Part shown: positions 29,901-38,779 of the stretch, piece by piece
How positions within the stretch are numbered: position 1 is the stretch's first letter
How the letters are laid out: the number at the start of each line of letters is the position of its first letter
NCBI RefSeq assembly: GCF_019312595.1
Contig: NZ_JAHWDQ010000003.1
Location: 556,914 to 620,913 of the forward strand
DNA: 64,000 bases
Direction: 5' to 3'
Origin: Zhongshania aquimaris
Lineage (GTDB): Bacteria; Pseudomonadota; Gammaproteobacteria; Pseudomonadales; Spongiibacteraceae
Program-made: the position numbers and the translations under genes
The notes under the pieces: model-generated
Databases searched by the model: none
Seen by the model: the letters and a program-made list of their open reading frames with translations, nothing else
Told to the model about the DNA's origin: nothing

Positions 29901-30362
29901 TTAGAAAATAGCGACGAAGACCATATAGAAGTTAACTTGCGACTACCCGCACTGATACCCGACGACTATCTGCCAGATGTGCAAAGCCGACTCATGCTGT
30001 ATAAACGTATTGCCGGCGCGACCAGCAGTAACGCCCTTAGAGAGCTGCAAGTAGAAATGATAGACCGTTTTGGCCTGCTGCCCAATCAGGTGAAAAACTT
30101 ATTCCGCTGCGGCGAACTGCGACTGCAGGCGGTTGAGCTAGGCCTAAGTAAAATAGAAGCATCCGCCGGTGGCGGTCGTATAGAGTTTGCCGAAAACACC
30201 CGCGTAGAACCGCTAAGTTTGGTTAAAATGGTACAGTCAGCACCAGCGACATATCAGCTCGACGGCGCAACCGCCCTTAAATTTAAACACGCTATGGAAG
30301 AGCCCCAGCAACGTTTCGATTTTATCGAAACCTTATTGGCAAAACTGGCACCAAGTCGCTAG
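26916..30362 (+). CDS. mfd: Transcription-repair coupling factor Mfd
   Basis: This ATP-dependent translocase displaces stalled RNA polymerase and recruits UvrA. The order over 1148 residues is as in the family: a UvrB-like N-terminal module, the RNA-polymerase-interaction domain (about 470-540, VHADHGVGRYLGLQ), helicase motifs GDVGFGKTEVA and DEEHRFGVRQKE, TATPIPRTLNMSM, motif VI QLRGRVGRSHHQAYAYLL and the C-terminal TRCF domain. The start is a weak codon, TTG at 26916 or GTG at 26922. The protein pairs functionally with uvrC in this window. Confidence 0.96.
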   Translation: MPVIELPSIVKPPKGGALHWGQIPIASHGLLAAELASSLDAPVLLLTADTASAYQLEQNMQFFAEGLPVKLLPDWETLPYDNFSPHEDIVSERLRTLSELTTMRRGILVAPISTLMQRIAPPDYVSKHSLILNVGQTLDIDNFRQQLEKSGYRHVDTVYQHGEYASRGAIIDIFPMGSESPYRIDLLDDEIDSLRSFDPETQRGIESVKHINLLPGKELPLDEDGITLFRRNWHERFNVDHRKCPIYQDVSDGIAPAGIEYYLPLFFEQTGTLFDYLPANSWLLSSAGIEGAAEHYWQDIQQRYEQRIGDIRRPVLPPATVFQTVPEIFSRLKDYPRVTISEATLPDSAGSYNFAIDSSPPLNIDSKQDDPIAALREYCRDRRVLFCAESAGRREALIDLLTRHKLKPKPVSGWREFTTGSDSINITVAPLDEGISGSATNPFALIAESQLFGKRVSQSRRRKKASNTAENVVKNLAELRVGAPVVHADHGVGRYLGLQTLNIDNQANEFLSLEYADGAKLYVPVTSLQLISRYSGADDELAPLHRLGTDQWSKAKRKAAEKIRDVAAELLDIYARREARQGRSFELSDEDYYEFANAFPFEETPDQQTAIEAVIADLKSIKPMDRLVCGDVGFGKTEVAVRAAFVAVQNNTQVAILVPTTLLAQQHFESFRDRFAELPVNIEVLSRFRSAAEQKAVIADLAAGKVDILIGTHKLLGNDIVYKNLGLVIIDEEHRFGVRQKEALKNIRAEVDVLTLTATPIPRTLNMSMAGIRDLSIIATPPARRLSVKTFVRESDPALIKESILREILRGGQVYYLHNEVKTIEKVARELQEMIPELRIGIGHGQMRERELEQVMSDFYHKRHNVLVCSTIIETGIDVPNANTIIIDRADKFGLAQLHQLRGRVGRSHHQAYAYLLTPPAKQLTGDAEKRLTAISEADDLGAGFTLATQDMEIRGAGELLGEGQSGQIHTIGFTLYMDMLDRAVRAIKVGKKINLENSDEDHIEVNLRLPALIPDDYLPDVQSRLMLYKRIAGATSSNALRELQVEMIDRFGLLPNQVKNLFRCGELRLQAVELGLSKIEASAGGGRIEFAENTRVEPLSLVKMVQSAPATYQLDGATALKFKHAMEEPQQRFDFIETLLAKLAPSR

Positions 30363-30430
30363 AACTGAGATAGTCTTCCCTGAAAAAGTAGATCGTCACC
30401 GAGTGACAAGAAAACAGAGACATTGCGATT

Positions 30431-31240
30431 ATGACCACACCTTCTCGACGCCACATTGACTGCCGCCCTTTGCGCGCATTACTGGCCGTTTTTGTGCTCA
30501 CCTTCAGTGGCGTCGCACTAAGTCAAAATGACAATCGCTTCCACATCGACCTCGTCGTATTTGCCAATAATGAACAAGCTAGCCTTTACGAAGAAGACTG
30601 GCCAGACAATCTCCACCTGCGTTACCCGCGCAACTGGACTCGTATCTCCAGCAGCGCAAGCTCTCCGCAAAAAGTCGACTATATGGATCCAGAGTTTGCC
30701 CAAACTCTGCGGTCGCTGCGTCTCTCTTCCCGCTACAAGCTGCTACTGCAAACAAGCTGGCAGCAAGATTTGACCGCACGTAAAAAATCACCTGCGATAC
30801 TCATCCACGGCGGCAAACAAAGCGGCAATCACTACGAGCTTGAGGGCTATATTCGCGTCGCAGTTGAACGCTATCTACACCTGGATACCAACTTGTGGCT
30901 GAGCAGCTTTGGCAATCGCGGAGGAAACTATTACCTACCCCGCCAGCCCTTGAGCTTTGATGAACCTGAAGAAGAGTCCGGATTTGTCGATGAAAGTTTT
31001 GAATCGAGCCCTGAGTACGCGGAATTTTTAAAACAGAATCCCGGTTACTCGCCACAAAGGAGTCAAACGCAAGCCCAGAGTGGCGACTCGCCAATCGACC
31101 GCATTGTGGTGATGAAGCAAGAAAGGCGGATGCGCAGCAACGAGCTGCATTTTATCGATCACCCGCGCTTTGGCGTCATTATTAAAGTCTCTAAGATAAG
31201 TACTGAGCAAGCTAGCGGTGAGGAAAACGCGGCTCAATAG
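30431..31240 (+). CDS. csiV: CsiV-family peptidoglycan-binding protein
   Basis: This is a secreted or periplasmic protein of the CsiV family (PF10972-type), reported in Vibrio to bind peptidoglycan and help resist D-amino-acid signals. It has a signal peptide (about residues 12-32, ending GVALS), the family start FHIDLVVFANN and the tail RRMRSNELHFIDHPRFGVIIKV. Length 269 is plausible. It sits directly after mfd, as in Pseudomonas. Its last codons overlap the convergent mtnP by seven bases. Confidence 0.85.
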   Translation: MTTPSRRHIDCRPLRALLAVFVLTFSGVALSQNDNRFHIDLVVFANNEQASLYEEDWPDNLHLRYPRNWTRISSSASSPQKVDYMDPEFAQTLRSLRLSSRYKLLLQTSWQQDLTARKKSPAILIHGGKQSGNHYELEGYIRVAVERYLHLDTNLWLSSFGNRGGNYYLPRQPLSFDEPEEESGFVDESFESSPEYAEFLKQNPGYSPQRSQTQAQSGDSPIDRIVVMKQERRMRSNELHFIDHPRFGVIIKVSKISTEQASGEENAAQ

Positions 31241-31246
31241 GCCGCG
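31228..31246. terminator. Hairpin across the convergent csiV/mtnP stops
   Basis: CGCGGC (31228-31233) and GCCGCG (31241-31246) form a 6-bp GC stem with a 7-base loop. The loop region contains both stop codons of the overlapping convergent genes. There is no U-tract on either strand, so intrinsic termination would be weak. Confidence 0.4.
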
Positions 31247-31977
31247 ATACAATGCGCTAGAATGGATTTTACCTGCAGCATGCCGGTATCAATGACAGTC
31301 TGAATATCTTCCATGGTAATGATGTTATCGCTCAAGCCAGCACCTGGATTTACCACCAGCGCCACAGAAGCGTACTCGATGCCCGCCTCTCGCGCCAAAC
31401 TTGCCTCAGGCATCGCCGTCATACCCACAATGTCGTTACCATCGCGCGCCAAACGACTGATCTCGGCAGCGGTCTCTAAACGCGGCCCTTGGGTCACGGC
31501 GTACACACCATAATCTTCAAATGCGATATCCGCATCCACTGCGGCGTTGGCCAATCGCGAGCGCAAATCCTGACTATAGGGATAACTGAAATCGATGTGC
31601 TCTACCTTGCCATTACTGCCGTCGAAAAAGGTGTGCTCACGTCCCCATGTGTAATCATTGATTTGATTGGGAATGGCAATAACTCCCGTTACGAATCGCT
31701 CGCTAATACCACCCACTGCATTCACTGATACCAAGGCATCAACTCCTGCTTGCTTTAAGGCCGCTATATTTGCACGATAATTAATCGCGTGCGGTGGAAT
31801 TTGGTGACCCTTGCCGTGGCGAGCCAAAAACAAAAACTCCGCCCCCTCGTAACGAATACGCTGCAGCAAAGCGCTAGGAGCGCCGTACTCCGTCTCCACC
31901 GCTGTTTCGTCAAGCACTTCGGCACCCGGCCAATCACACAAACCTGTGCCACCGATTACCGCAATTGTTTTACTCAT
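31234..31977 (-). CDS. mtnP: S-methyl-5'-thioinosine / methylthioadenosine phosphorylase family
   Basis: This purine nucleoside phosphorylase family enzyme recycles methylthio-nucleosides in polyamine and methionine salvage. The start ATG at 31977 gives MSKTIAVIGGTGL; the open frame extends 12 codons upstream. Conserved features are GGTGL (phosphate), LARHGKGH, NAVGGI and GPRLETAAEI, with the substrate-loop GMTAMPEASLARE. The Pseudomonas homologue at the same locus prefers methylthioinosine, so substrate choice between MTA and MTI is open. The start overlaps the mscS-family gene by eight bases. Confidence 0.9.
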   Translation of the reverse strand: MSKTIAVIGGTGLCDWPGAEVLDETAVETEYGAPSALLQRIRYEGAEFLFLARHGKGHQIPPHAINYRANIAALKQAGVDALVSVNAVGGISERFVTGVIAIPNQINDYTWGREHTFFDGSNGKVEHIDFSYPYSQDLRSRLANAAVDADIAFEDYGVYAVTQGPRLETAAEISRLARDGNDIVGMTAMPEASLAREAGIEYASVALVVNPGAGLSDNIITMEDIQTVIDTGMLQVKSILAHCIAAY

Positions 31978-33088
31978 TAACTTGCTCCGTGTTGCGCTCT
32001 TGCGCGCGTTCAATGGAAATAGGATCGAGCTTCACGGTGGTCGTTGGGAATGCCACATCAGCACCCACACCGTGGATGATATCGAGAATCTTCAGCAAGA
32101 CATCTTGCTTGATCTCGTGATATTCAACCCATTTTGTCGTTTTGGTAAAGGTGTAAATAAAGAAATCCAAAGACGAGGCATTGTATTGGTTAAAATTAAC
32201 AATCAGCGTCCGGCCTAAATCAATGTCCGCGTGATCCTCGAGCATGGCTCGCACCTGGGTAATAATTTCAGGTAGCACTGCCGCATCTTGATAGCGCACG
32301 CCGATCGTTTCATGAATTCGACGATTCAACATTCGCGAGGGGTTTTCTACTGAAATTTGCGAAAAGGTAGCATTTGGCACATAGAGCGGGCGCTGATCAA
32401 AGGTACGAATACGCGTTTGCCGCCAACCGATATTCTCAACCGTGCCCTCTATATTCTTATCTGGTGAACGCACCCAGTCTCCCACAGAAAAAGGGCGATC
32501 TAAATACACCATCAATCCGCCAAAAAAATTCGCCAGCAAATCTTTTGCAGCAAAACCAACCGCGATGCCGCCTATCCCACCAAACGCAAGCACACCGGAA
32601 ATACTATATCCGAGGTTTTGTAACACCATTAGTGACGCCACAATAATAACCGCAGATCGCACCAGCTTACCCAGTGCCATTACCGTCGTTTGATCGATCG
32701 GCTCGTCCTTTGTAGTGTACTCATCAGACAGCAACCGTCTCTCAACCTGTCTAACCAAAGACACCAAGAACCACGCCAGAATCACCACGACACCCACCGC
32801 ACGCAGGGAATCCAAGGCCGAAAACACCTCGGCGTCAGTGGATTCGCCAATGACCTCCAGCACGTGGCTACCGCCCACAGCCCAGATCATAAGAAGTGCA
32901 GGACGCCTGGAGGCCTCTAGCAAAGCGTCATCCCAAAGATTATGAGTTTTTTCAAACTTCTTAGCGAGATGCGCAACTAATCGCCCCAAAATCAAGTTTA
33001 GGGCCAATAAAATAAGTACCAGCACAAACACTTCGCCCAGCCAGGGGTATTCTTCTGGCTGAAAACTTGTCCACCACTGCTCCAGCAT
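31970..33088 (-). CDS. MscS-family mechanosensitive ion channel
   Basis: This is a membrane channel that opens on hypoosmotic stress. Four or so N-terminal helices (about 17-36, 62-85, 92-112, 137-160) lead to the pore helix and beta domain. The diagnostic stretch is AFGGIGGIAVGFAAKDLLANFFGG followed by RPFSVGDWV (about 168-205). Length 372 is larger than MscS itself and closer to the YnaI/YbdG-like group. It is co-transcribed with mtnP by overlap. In Pseudomonas nagZ and psrA occupy this interval. Confidence 0.93.
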   Translation of the reverse strand: MLEQWWTSFQPEEYPWLGEVFVLVLILLALNLILGRLVAHLAKKFEKTHNLWDDALLEASRRPALLMIWAVGGSHVLEVIGESTDAEVFSALDSLRAVGVVVILAWFLVSLVRQVERRLLSDEYTTKDEPIDQTTVMALGKLVRSAVIIVASLMVLQNLGYSISGVLAFGGIGGIAVGFAAKDLLANFFGGLMVYLDRPFSVGDWVRSPDKNIEGTVENIGWRQTRIRTFDQRPLYVPNATFSQISVENPSRMLNRRIHETIGVRYQDAAVLPEIITQVRAMLEDHADIDLGRTLIVNFNQYNASSLDFFIYTFTKTTKWVEYHEIKQDVLLKILDIIHGVGADVAFPTTTVKLDPISIERAQERNTEQVNE

Positions 33089-33344
33089 TGGGGCATCCTC
33101 ACTACGCTGCTATACAATTTCATTTCTAAACAACACGCGCTTAGACAAATGAACCATAAAAATCAAATAAGAAACTGCAAAATTGCATCAGAAAATTCAG
33201 CTATGCGCCTGAATCTAAAGCTAATTATATTGAAGACTGAGAAAGAACCCCAGCGCGACACCAAACTAGCCGTGAAAAATACCTACTAGACAGCGATTTG
33301 TTAAGTGTTAGTTTGGGAATCGTATATCAACGGAGGCAAAAATC

Positions 33345-33662
33345 ATGGCGACTATAAGACCCCAAGTTGGTTATTGGTACAAGGATATTGAGTCCGGCCA
33401 ATTATTTGAAGTCGTCGCTGTCGACGACGATAGCGACTCAGTGGAAGCCCAACTAATCGATGGTGAACTATGCCAATACGATTTGGACAGCTGGGATCAA
33501 CTCAATTTAGATATCGTCGAAGAACCGGAAGATTGGCGAAACGCCTTTGAACTAAGCGACGATGATTACCGTTTTCTAGATGACACCATGGTACCGGAAA
33601 GTTGGAATCCCTTGTCTGAGATCGAATCAGATATCGTTAACGGCATCACCGACGAATACTAG
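33345..33662 (+). CDS. Conserved acidic protein of the DUF6763 type
   Basis: This 105-residue, strongly acidic protein has no signal or membrane segment. It begins MATIRPQVGYWYKDIESGQLFEV and continues with many Asp/Glu. The resemblance to DUF6763-type hypothetical proteins is from memory. The start is firm because GGAGG lies nine bases upstream. It precedes lexA but is separated by a terminator, so it is a single-gene transcript. Function unknown. Confidence 0.75.
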   Translation: MATIRPQVGYWYKDIESGQLFEVVAVDDDSDSVEAQLIDGELCQYDLDSWDQLNLDIVEEPEDWRNAFELSDDDYRFLDDTMVPESWNPLSEIESDIVNGITDEY

Positions 33663-33713
33663 TATCGCCGGGATCGTCGCAGACCATGCCTCCAGCTTAC
33701 ATCCTCCTTTTTT

Positions 33714-33737
33714 AACCTGCTGCTGCAGGTTTTTTTC
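33714..33737 (+). terminator. Rho-independent terminator after the DUF6763 gene
   Basis: AACCTGC pairs with GCAGGTT around a TGCT loop and is followed directly by a run of T. This is a classical intrinsic terminator about 50 bases after the stop codon and upstream of the lexA promoter. Confidence 0.88.
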
Positions 33738-33776
33738 TTATAACTACCCTCCTATTTGCTAATTCCACAAAAGCTA

Positions 33777-33804
33777 TTGCCATCCAAACAATACTGTATA
33801 TAAT
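33777..33804 (+). promoter_or_regulatory. Promoter of lexA-sulA
   Basis: TTGCCA (33777-33782) and a perfect TATAAT (33799-33804) are 16 bases apart. The -10 box lies inside the first LexA operator, so LexA binding would block polymerase. Confidence 0.75.
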
Positions 33805-33809
33805 GACAG
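33794..33809 (+). promoter_or_regulatory. LexA operator (SOS box) 1 of lexA
   Basis: CTG-N10-CAG with an AT-rich core (TATATAATGA). It overlaps the lexA -10 box. This matches the gammaproteobacterial LexA consensus. Confidence 0.92.
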
Positions 33810-33812
33810 TTA

Positions 33813-33828
33813 CTGTATAAGTAACCAG
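33813..33828 (+). promoter_or_regulatory. LexA operator (SOS box) 2 of lexA
   Basis: CTG-N10-CAG with core TATAAGTAAC, 19 bases centre to centre from box 1 and ending 11 bases before the lexA ATG. Tandem boxes at this spacing are typical of autoregulated lexA genes. Confidence 0.9.
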
Positions 33829-33839
33829 ATGCCAAATTT

Positions 33840-34442
33840 ATGGAAAAGCTGACCGCCAGACAAAGTGAAGTTCTGCAATTGATTAAAGATCATATTGGCG
33901 AAACTGGCTACCCGCCGACTCGGGCAGACATCGCCAGAGAACTTGGTTTCAAGTCACCCAATGCTGCGGAAGAACATCTCAAAGCGCTGGCACGCAAGGG
34001 CGCAATAGAGATCATCGCCGGTGCTTCGCGCGGTATTCGCCTGCCAGAAAGTTTAGGCTTGCCCATCATTGGCCGAGTTGCAGCAGGTAATCCCATTCTC
34101 GCCGAAGCCCATATTGAAGATTACTGCGACATGCCCGGCTCTATTTTCTCGCCCAGTGCGGATTACTTTCTCCGTGTAAAAGGCGACAGCATGATCAATG
34201 CAGGCATCTTTGACGACGACCTACTCGCGGTGCATCGCACAACGAATGTGCGCAATGGTCAAATCGTGGTTGCGCGGATTGGCGACGAAGTCACAGTTAA
34301 ACGCTTTCAACAGCAAAAAAGTAAGTTCCACATATCACTGATTGCTGAAAACCCAGATTACGCACCGATTGACGTAGATTTACGAGAGCAGGAATTTGCG
34401 ATCGAAGGTTTAAGTGTCGGTGTTTTGCGGCGCGGGAGTTAA
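33840..34442 (+). CDS. lexA: LexA repressor
   Basis: LexA is the SOS master repressor, self-cleaved on contact with RecA filaments. The N-terminal winged helix is at residues 1-70 ([16 protein letters not shown] ... [13 protein letters not shown]). The scissile Ala82-Gly83 bond is in RVAAGNP. The catalytic dyad is Ser117 in GDSM and Lys154 in VTVKR. Length 200 is normal. Two operators lie directly upstream. The Shine-Dalgarno is weak. sulA follows by four bases, so both are one SOS transcript. Confidence 0.98.
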   Translation: MEKLTARQSEVLQLIKDHIGETGYPPTRADIARELGFKSPNAAEEHLKALARKGAIEIIAGASRGIRLPESLGLPIIGRVAAGNPILAEAHIEDYCDMPGSIFSPSADYFLRVKGDSMINAGIFDDDLLAVHRTTNVRNGQIVVARIGDEVTVKRFQQQKSKFHISLIAENPDYAPIDVDLREQEFAIEGLSVGVLRRGS

Positions 34443-34446
34443 TACT

Positions 34447-34863
34447 ATGACTTGTCTAGAACAAATGCCTCTACATTACACCCCCGCTACCGAAACTAGC
34501 GGCGGCCAAGTTACCGAGATCACTATGCGCAGCGACGCACACTTATCTCGCCCCATGCTTGCGGCCATGATGATTGAATTAAGCAGTAATGCTGATCAGC
34601 GCTGGTTGTGCTGGGTTGCAGACCGACCTTTAAAGCCACTGCTAAACGCAGACAGCCATCTACAGGGTCAAAAAATTCTACAGGTGGTGTCTAATAGCAA
34701 GCGTGATTTAAGCGAAATTGGGGTTAGAGCGCTGGAGCGCGGTAAAAGTCACACCGTCGCCATTATGCTTGAGAGACCGCTGAGAGATGATGAAAGACAG
34801 GCCTTAGAAGCGGCTGCCCTCGCCGGATCTGCGGAGTGCCTTGTTATCTTTATGCAGTCTTAA
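34447..34863 (+). CDS. sulA: SulA-like cell division inhibitor
   Basis: This is an SOS-induced protein expected to bind FtsZ and pause division during DNA damage. The ATG at 34447 follows the lexA stop by four bases, giving 139 residues. The core resembles SulA and RecA-like relatives: LSRPMLAAMMIELSSNADQRWLCWVA, LQVVSNSKRD, LERGKSHTVAIML. As in Pseudomonas, lexA and sulA form an operon. Sequence similarity across SulA proteins is low, so the call leans partly on context. Confidence 0.85.
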   Translation: MTCLEQMPLHYTPATETSGGQVTEITMRSDAHLSRPMLAAMMIELSSNADQRWLCWVADRPLKPLLNADSHLQGQKILQVVSNSKRDLSEIGVRALERGKSHTVAIMLERPLRDDERQALEAAALAGSAECLVIFMQS

Positions 34864-34887
34864 GAGCCGAGACCTTTGCTGAAACCT

Positions 34888-35154
34888 TTAATGGACGATC
34901 TTAGTATCTGACTGTAGATCGTCTTCATCATCAATATCATCCTCGTCCACAAAGCCGTCGTCACCCGCTGACATCGCGGCAGCTTCGATGCCTGCTTGTA
35001 CCATAGCGCGCGCAACATCTAGCACCGAGCCCACAATATGCTCGCGGGTCTCTTTTGAGAATTTGATCGTCACCAAGGGGTTTTCATCACCTTCTGATCG
35101 CTGTAAGACAATATCTCCATTGGCAAGCTCGACGAGTTCTAAATATGACAGCAC
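34888..35154 (-). CDS. Conserved acidic hypothetical protein (PA3009-like position)
   Basis: This 88-residue protein begins MLSYLELVELANGDIVLQR and ends in an Asp/Glu-rich tail (EDDIDDEDDL). It has no membrane segment or known motif that I recognise. It occupies the place of a conserved small gene between sulA and topA in Pseudomonas. It is convergent with sulA and upstream of topA's region. Function unknown. Confidence 0.72.
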   Translation of the reverse strand: MLSYLELVELANGDIVLQRSEGDENPLVTIKFSKETREHIVGSVLDVARAMVQAGIEAAAMSAGDDGFVDEDDIDDEDDLQSDTKIVH

Positions 35155-35239
35155 TAAAATATCCTTGATATTACCACGCCAACGCGGCGCTTTTGTTCAC
35201 TCTATTGTAGCAAATCCGCCCAGCCTGACGCCAACCGCA

Positions 35240-35710
35240 TCAATATTCCATTAAGGTGGCACGGTGCCGTGCGATCACCGATTTCAATTCAGCAAGGCAC
35301 TCTGCAAAATCTAACTCAATGCGCTCCAAGCGAGTTGCATCGCTGGCAATAAGTCCCGATGGTGACGAACCTACGGTTTGCAAGAACGGATAATCGACTA
35401 ATGACTTTAGCCAAGGGGAATGAACTTCGCGATCAGCCAATTCCAAAATCTCTGGGGGAAGCTCCGCTAAAGTAAATGACCTAGCGTTAAAATGCCCCGC
35501 TGGCACGCGCAAGCCAAACTTAGGCTGTTGCTCAAGGAGGTCCGCCAAGTGGCACTGGTAGGCCAATAAAAGCTGCCAAATCAGTGATTCAGCAGTGGCG
35601 CGATGAAAATGGCCGCCCCACTCTGACTTGTCTGTCGTCTCTAGTTGCGTGAGATATTGTTCGGCAAAATAAATATGTAGATTACTCTGCCCGCGAAAAC
35701 TTTCTTTCAT
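35240..35710 (-). CDS. DUF6586-type conserved protein
   Basis: This 156-residue soluble protein with helical character resembles the DUF6586-type hypothetical that lies upstream of topA in Pseudomonas (resemblance from memory of gene order). Features include MKESFRGQSNLHIYFAEQYL and the conserved-looking WQLLLAYQCHLADLL. No catalytic motif is visible. The start ATG at 35710 is 43 bases after the topA stop. Function unknown. Confidence 0.75.
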   Translation of the reverse strand: MKESFRGQSNLHIYFAEQYLTQLETTDKSEWGGHFHRATAESLIWQLLLAYQCHLADLLEQQPKFGLRVPAGHFNARSFTLAELPPEILELADREVHSPWLKSLVDYPFLQTVGSSPSGLIASDATRLERIELDFAECLAELKSVIARHRATLMEY

Positions 35711-35752
35711 TATTACTCCAGCCCGTTGAGCCCAAGCATCGCCGCTAACATT

Positions 35753-38413
35753 TTATTTAGCGGCCTTGGCTTTTTTAGCTGCTTTTTCACGCACAACCCA
35801 CTTACCATTTTCATAGAAAGCGGCCCAACCAGATGGCTTGCCATCCACTTCGGTCTGCACATACTGCTCTTTAGTTTTGCGGCTGTAGCGAATAACCGTG
35901 TCGTTCCCTTGTTTGTCTTTCACCGGCGCATCGAAAAGAAATGCGTATTTCTCATCGACAAGATCACGAACCGGTAAAATCTCTTTTACCAGCGGCGCAC
36001 GGGTTTCACGATTGCGCGGGAAACCACTGGCGGCAAGAAATAGACCGGACGCGCCATCGCGCAAAATATAGTGGTCGTCAACCTTCTCACACTTCAGGTC
36101 CGGCATCGGTACAGGGTCCATTTTCGGTGGCGCTGCTTCGCCACTGCGCAGCAATTTACGCGTGTTTTTGCACTCCTCGCCGGTACAGCCAAAATATTTC
36201 CCAAAGCGCCCGGTTTTTAATTGCATATCGGCACCGCACTTATCGCACTCGATCAGCGGTCCCTCATAGCCCTTAACTTTAAAGCTTCCCTCTTCAATTT
36301 CGTGGCCTGAACAATCGGGGTTATTACCGCAAATATGCAGCTTGCGCGAGGCGTCAATGACATAGCTATCCATCGCGGTATTACACAATTTACAGCGTTT
36401 TTTACTGCGCAGTAATTTAGATTCCGCTTCGTCGTCATCGTTGTCGATACTGACAAAATCATCGCCAGACACTAAGTTTATAGTCTGTTTGCATCGCTCC
36501 TTCGGGGGCAGTGCATAACCTGAACAACCTAAGAACACACCGGTACTCGCGGTGCGAATTTGCATATCGCGACCGCAATTCGGGCACGGAATATCAGTGC
36601 CAGTCGGCGTGTTTTGACGCATTCCCGCGTCACTGGCCTCAGCGGCTTCAAGCGTCTTGCGAAAATCGACGTAGAATTCATTGAGCAGCAATTTCCAGTT
36701 CTTATCGCCAGAAGCTACCGCATCCAGCAACTCTTCCATACGCGCAGTGAAGCTGTAATCGAGAAGATTACTAAAGCTTTCGACTAAGCGGTCGGTGACG
36801 ATATCACCCATTTTTTCCGCATAAAAACGCCGATTTTCAACTTTTACGTAACCGCGATCTTGGATAGTCGAAATGATAGACGCATAGGTGGATGGGCGAC
36901 CGATGCCGCGTTTTTCCAATTCTTTTACCAGCGCAGCCTCAGAGTAGCGCGGCGATGGCTTGGTGAAGTGTTGCGTCGGATCGACCTTCAGAAGCTCGAG
37001 CTTTTCACCCACTTTCACATCGGGCAACTCTTGATCATCTTCTTTTTTTGCAACGCCCGGCGGCTGCACCTTCATAAAACCGTCAAAACGCACTACTCGG
37101 CCGCGGGTGCGAAGCTCAAAATCGCCAGCAGCCACGGTGATCGACGTGCTCGTAAAGTCGGCTGAAGCCATCTGGCACGCCACAAACTGGCGCCAAATTA
37201 GGGTGTATAGGCGTTCAGCATCACGTTCCATCCCCGCCAATTGGGTCGGTTCAACGTTAACGTCCGACGGACGAATCGCCTCATGCGCTTCCTGCGCACC
37301 TTCTTTACTAGAATACGACCGCGGCGCGTCAGGTAAATACGCTTTAGCAAAATTGGACGAAATATAATCGCGACACGCCGTTACGGCATCCGCACTTAAA
37401 TTGGTCGAGTCGGTACGCATATAGGTGATGTAACCAGCCTCATAGAGACGCTGTGCCATCATCATGGTCTTCTTAACCCCGAAGCCCAGGCGGGTACTTG
37501 CAGCCTGTTGTAGCGTCGACGTTATGTATGGGGCGCCGGGGTGGCTCTTGGTTGGTTTGTCCTCGCGGGCGCTAACCTTGTACTCAACATTTTTTAGCGC
37601 CGCCGCTGCGGCCATGGCATCGGTTTCATTGTCTGGTCTAAACGCTTCACCAGCCTGTTTTTTAACTTCCAGACGCAATTTACCCGCTGGCGCGGCGTTG
37701 TCAGTGTGAATCTGCCAAAACTCATCCGGAATAAACGCGCGGATTTCCTTTTCACGATCCACAATTAAGCGCACCGCAACTGACTGAACACGACCAGCAG
37801 ACAGGCCGCGTGCAATTTTTGCCCACAGCAATGGCGACACCATATAGCCAACAACGCGGTCTAGGAAGCGCCTAGCCTGCTGCGCATTAACACGATCAAT
37901 ATCAAGTTCGGTTGGTTTTTCAAACGCGGCCTGAATCGCCTTCTTGGTAATCTCGTTAAAGACCACCCGTTTGTAGCGACTATCATCGCCACCAATTGAC
38001 TCGCGTAAATGCCACGCAATTGCCTCTCCCTCGCGATCCAAATCCGTTGCGAGATAGATAGTGTCGGCATTCTCGGCCAATTTTTTCAGTTCATTAACAA
38101 CCTTTTCCTTGCCCGGTAATATTTCGTAGCGCGCCTTCCAATCGTTATCAGGGTCAATGCCCATACGTCCAACCAATTGCTCACGAGCCTTGGTCTTCTT
38201 ATGAATCTCTTTCTCTTCTGGTGACATTTTGCGTGTCAACGCCGCCGCCTTGGCACGCTGCTTGGCATCGACCGGGCTCGCCTTGCTGCTGCCGCTAGTT
38301 GGTAAATCGCGGATATGGCCAATACTGGACTTCACGATGTAATCGTTGCCCAAATACTTGTTAATGGTCTTCGCTTTTGCCGGCGACTCCACAATAACTA
38401 AAGATTTGCCCAT
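35753..38413 (-). CDS. topA: DNA topoisomerase I
   Basis: This type IA enzyme relaxes negative supercoils. The ATG at 38413 gives [17 protein letters not shown] and has AAGGA five bases upstream. The Toprim Asp residues are in [14 protein letters not shown], and the active-site Tyr is in [13 protein letters not shown]. Residues beyond about 590 carry Cys4 zinc-ribbon modules (CPNCGRDM ... , CKLCNTAM ... , [11 protein letters not shown]...), and the end is a Lys/Ala-rich tail. Length near 886 is normal. Confidence 0.97.
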   Translation of the reverse strand: MGKSLVIVESPAKAKTINKYLGNDYIVKSSIGHIRDLPTSGSSKASPVDAKQRAKAAALTRKMSPEEKEIHKKTKAREQLVGRMGIDPDNDWKARYEILPGKEKVVNELKKLAENADTIYLATDLDREGEAIAWHLRESIGGDDSRYKRVVFNEITKKAIQAAFEKPTELDIDRVNAQQARRFLDRVVGYMVSPLLWAKIARGLSAGRVQSVAVRLIVDREKEIRAFIPDEFWQIHTDNAAPAGKLRLEVKKQAGEAFRPDNETDAMAAAAALKNVEYKVSAREDKPTKSHPGAPYITSTLQQAASTRLGFGVKKTMMMAQRLYEAGYITYMRTDSTNLSADAVTACRDYISSNFAKAYLPDAPRSYSSKEGAQEAHEAIRPSDVNVEPTQLAGMERDAERLYTLIWRQFVACQMASADFTSTSITVAAGDFELRTRGRVVRFDGFMKVQPPGVAKKEDDQELPDVKVGEKLELLKVDPTQHFTKPSPRYSEAALVKELEKRGIGRPSTYASIISTIQDRGYVKVENRRFYAEKMGDIVTDRLVESFSNLLDYSFTARMEELLDAVASGDKNWKLLLNEFYVDFRKTLEAAEASDAGMRQNTPTGTDIPCPNCGRDMQIRTASTGVFLGCSGYALPPKERCKQTINLVSGDDFVSIDNDDDEAESKLLRSKKRCKLCNTAMDSYVIDASRKLHICGNNPDCSGHEIEEGSFKVKGYEGPLIECDKCGADMQLKTGRFGKYFGCTGEECKNTRKLLRSGEAAPPKMDPVPMPDLKCEKVDDHYILRDGASGLFLAASGFPRNRETRAPLVKEILPVRDLVDEKYAFLFDAPVKDKQGNDTVIRYSRKTKEQYVQTEVDGKPSGWAAFYENGKWVVREKAAKKAKAAK

Positions 38414-38530
38414 ATTATCCTTCTGCAATTTACGTAAACGTGTGACGCCTTAACGGCGAGAGGCGACATATATAAGTGTTCATTTCGTCAGGGTCAAGGG
38501 CGGCGTAACATCATCAGCCCTGCCATCAAG

Positions 38531-38779
38531 CTATAAAATCGATCCATCAGCGGGGCTAAGAAACTCAAATCTACGCTGCAGTTTTCCTTCAAATTCAATA
38601 ACTTCAGTGAACATAGCGAGGGGTCTAACCCAAAGTGCAGCCTCGCCATATAAAGGTCGATAAACGACAACTAATTCTTCCGTCTCACTGTGGGTAGCCA
38701 CCTCGTAGACATAATATTCGCCACCTTTATAGTGTCGGTAGCGGCCTGGCGAGACACTTTGTTGATCTGGCCTAGTCAT
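38531..38779 (-). CDS. DUF1653 protein
   Basis: This 82-residue protein of the DUF1653 family has the typical core GRYRHYKGGEYYVYEVATHSET, then VVVYRPLYGEAALWVRPLAMF. It is a small SH3-like fold in relatives; function unknown. Its ATG overlaps the stop of the upstream membrane-anchored protein by four bases, so the two are one unit. A 117-base gap separates it from topA. Confidence 0.88.
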   Translation of the reverse strand: MTRPDQQSVSPGRYRHYKGGEYYVYEVATHSETEELVVVYRPLYGEAALWVRPLAMFTEVIEFEGKLQRRFEFLSPADGSIL

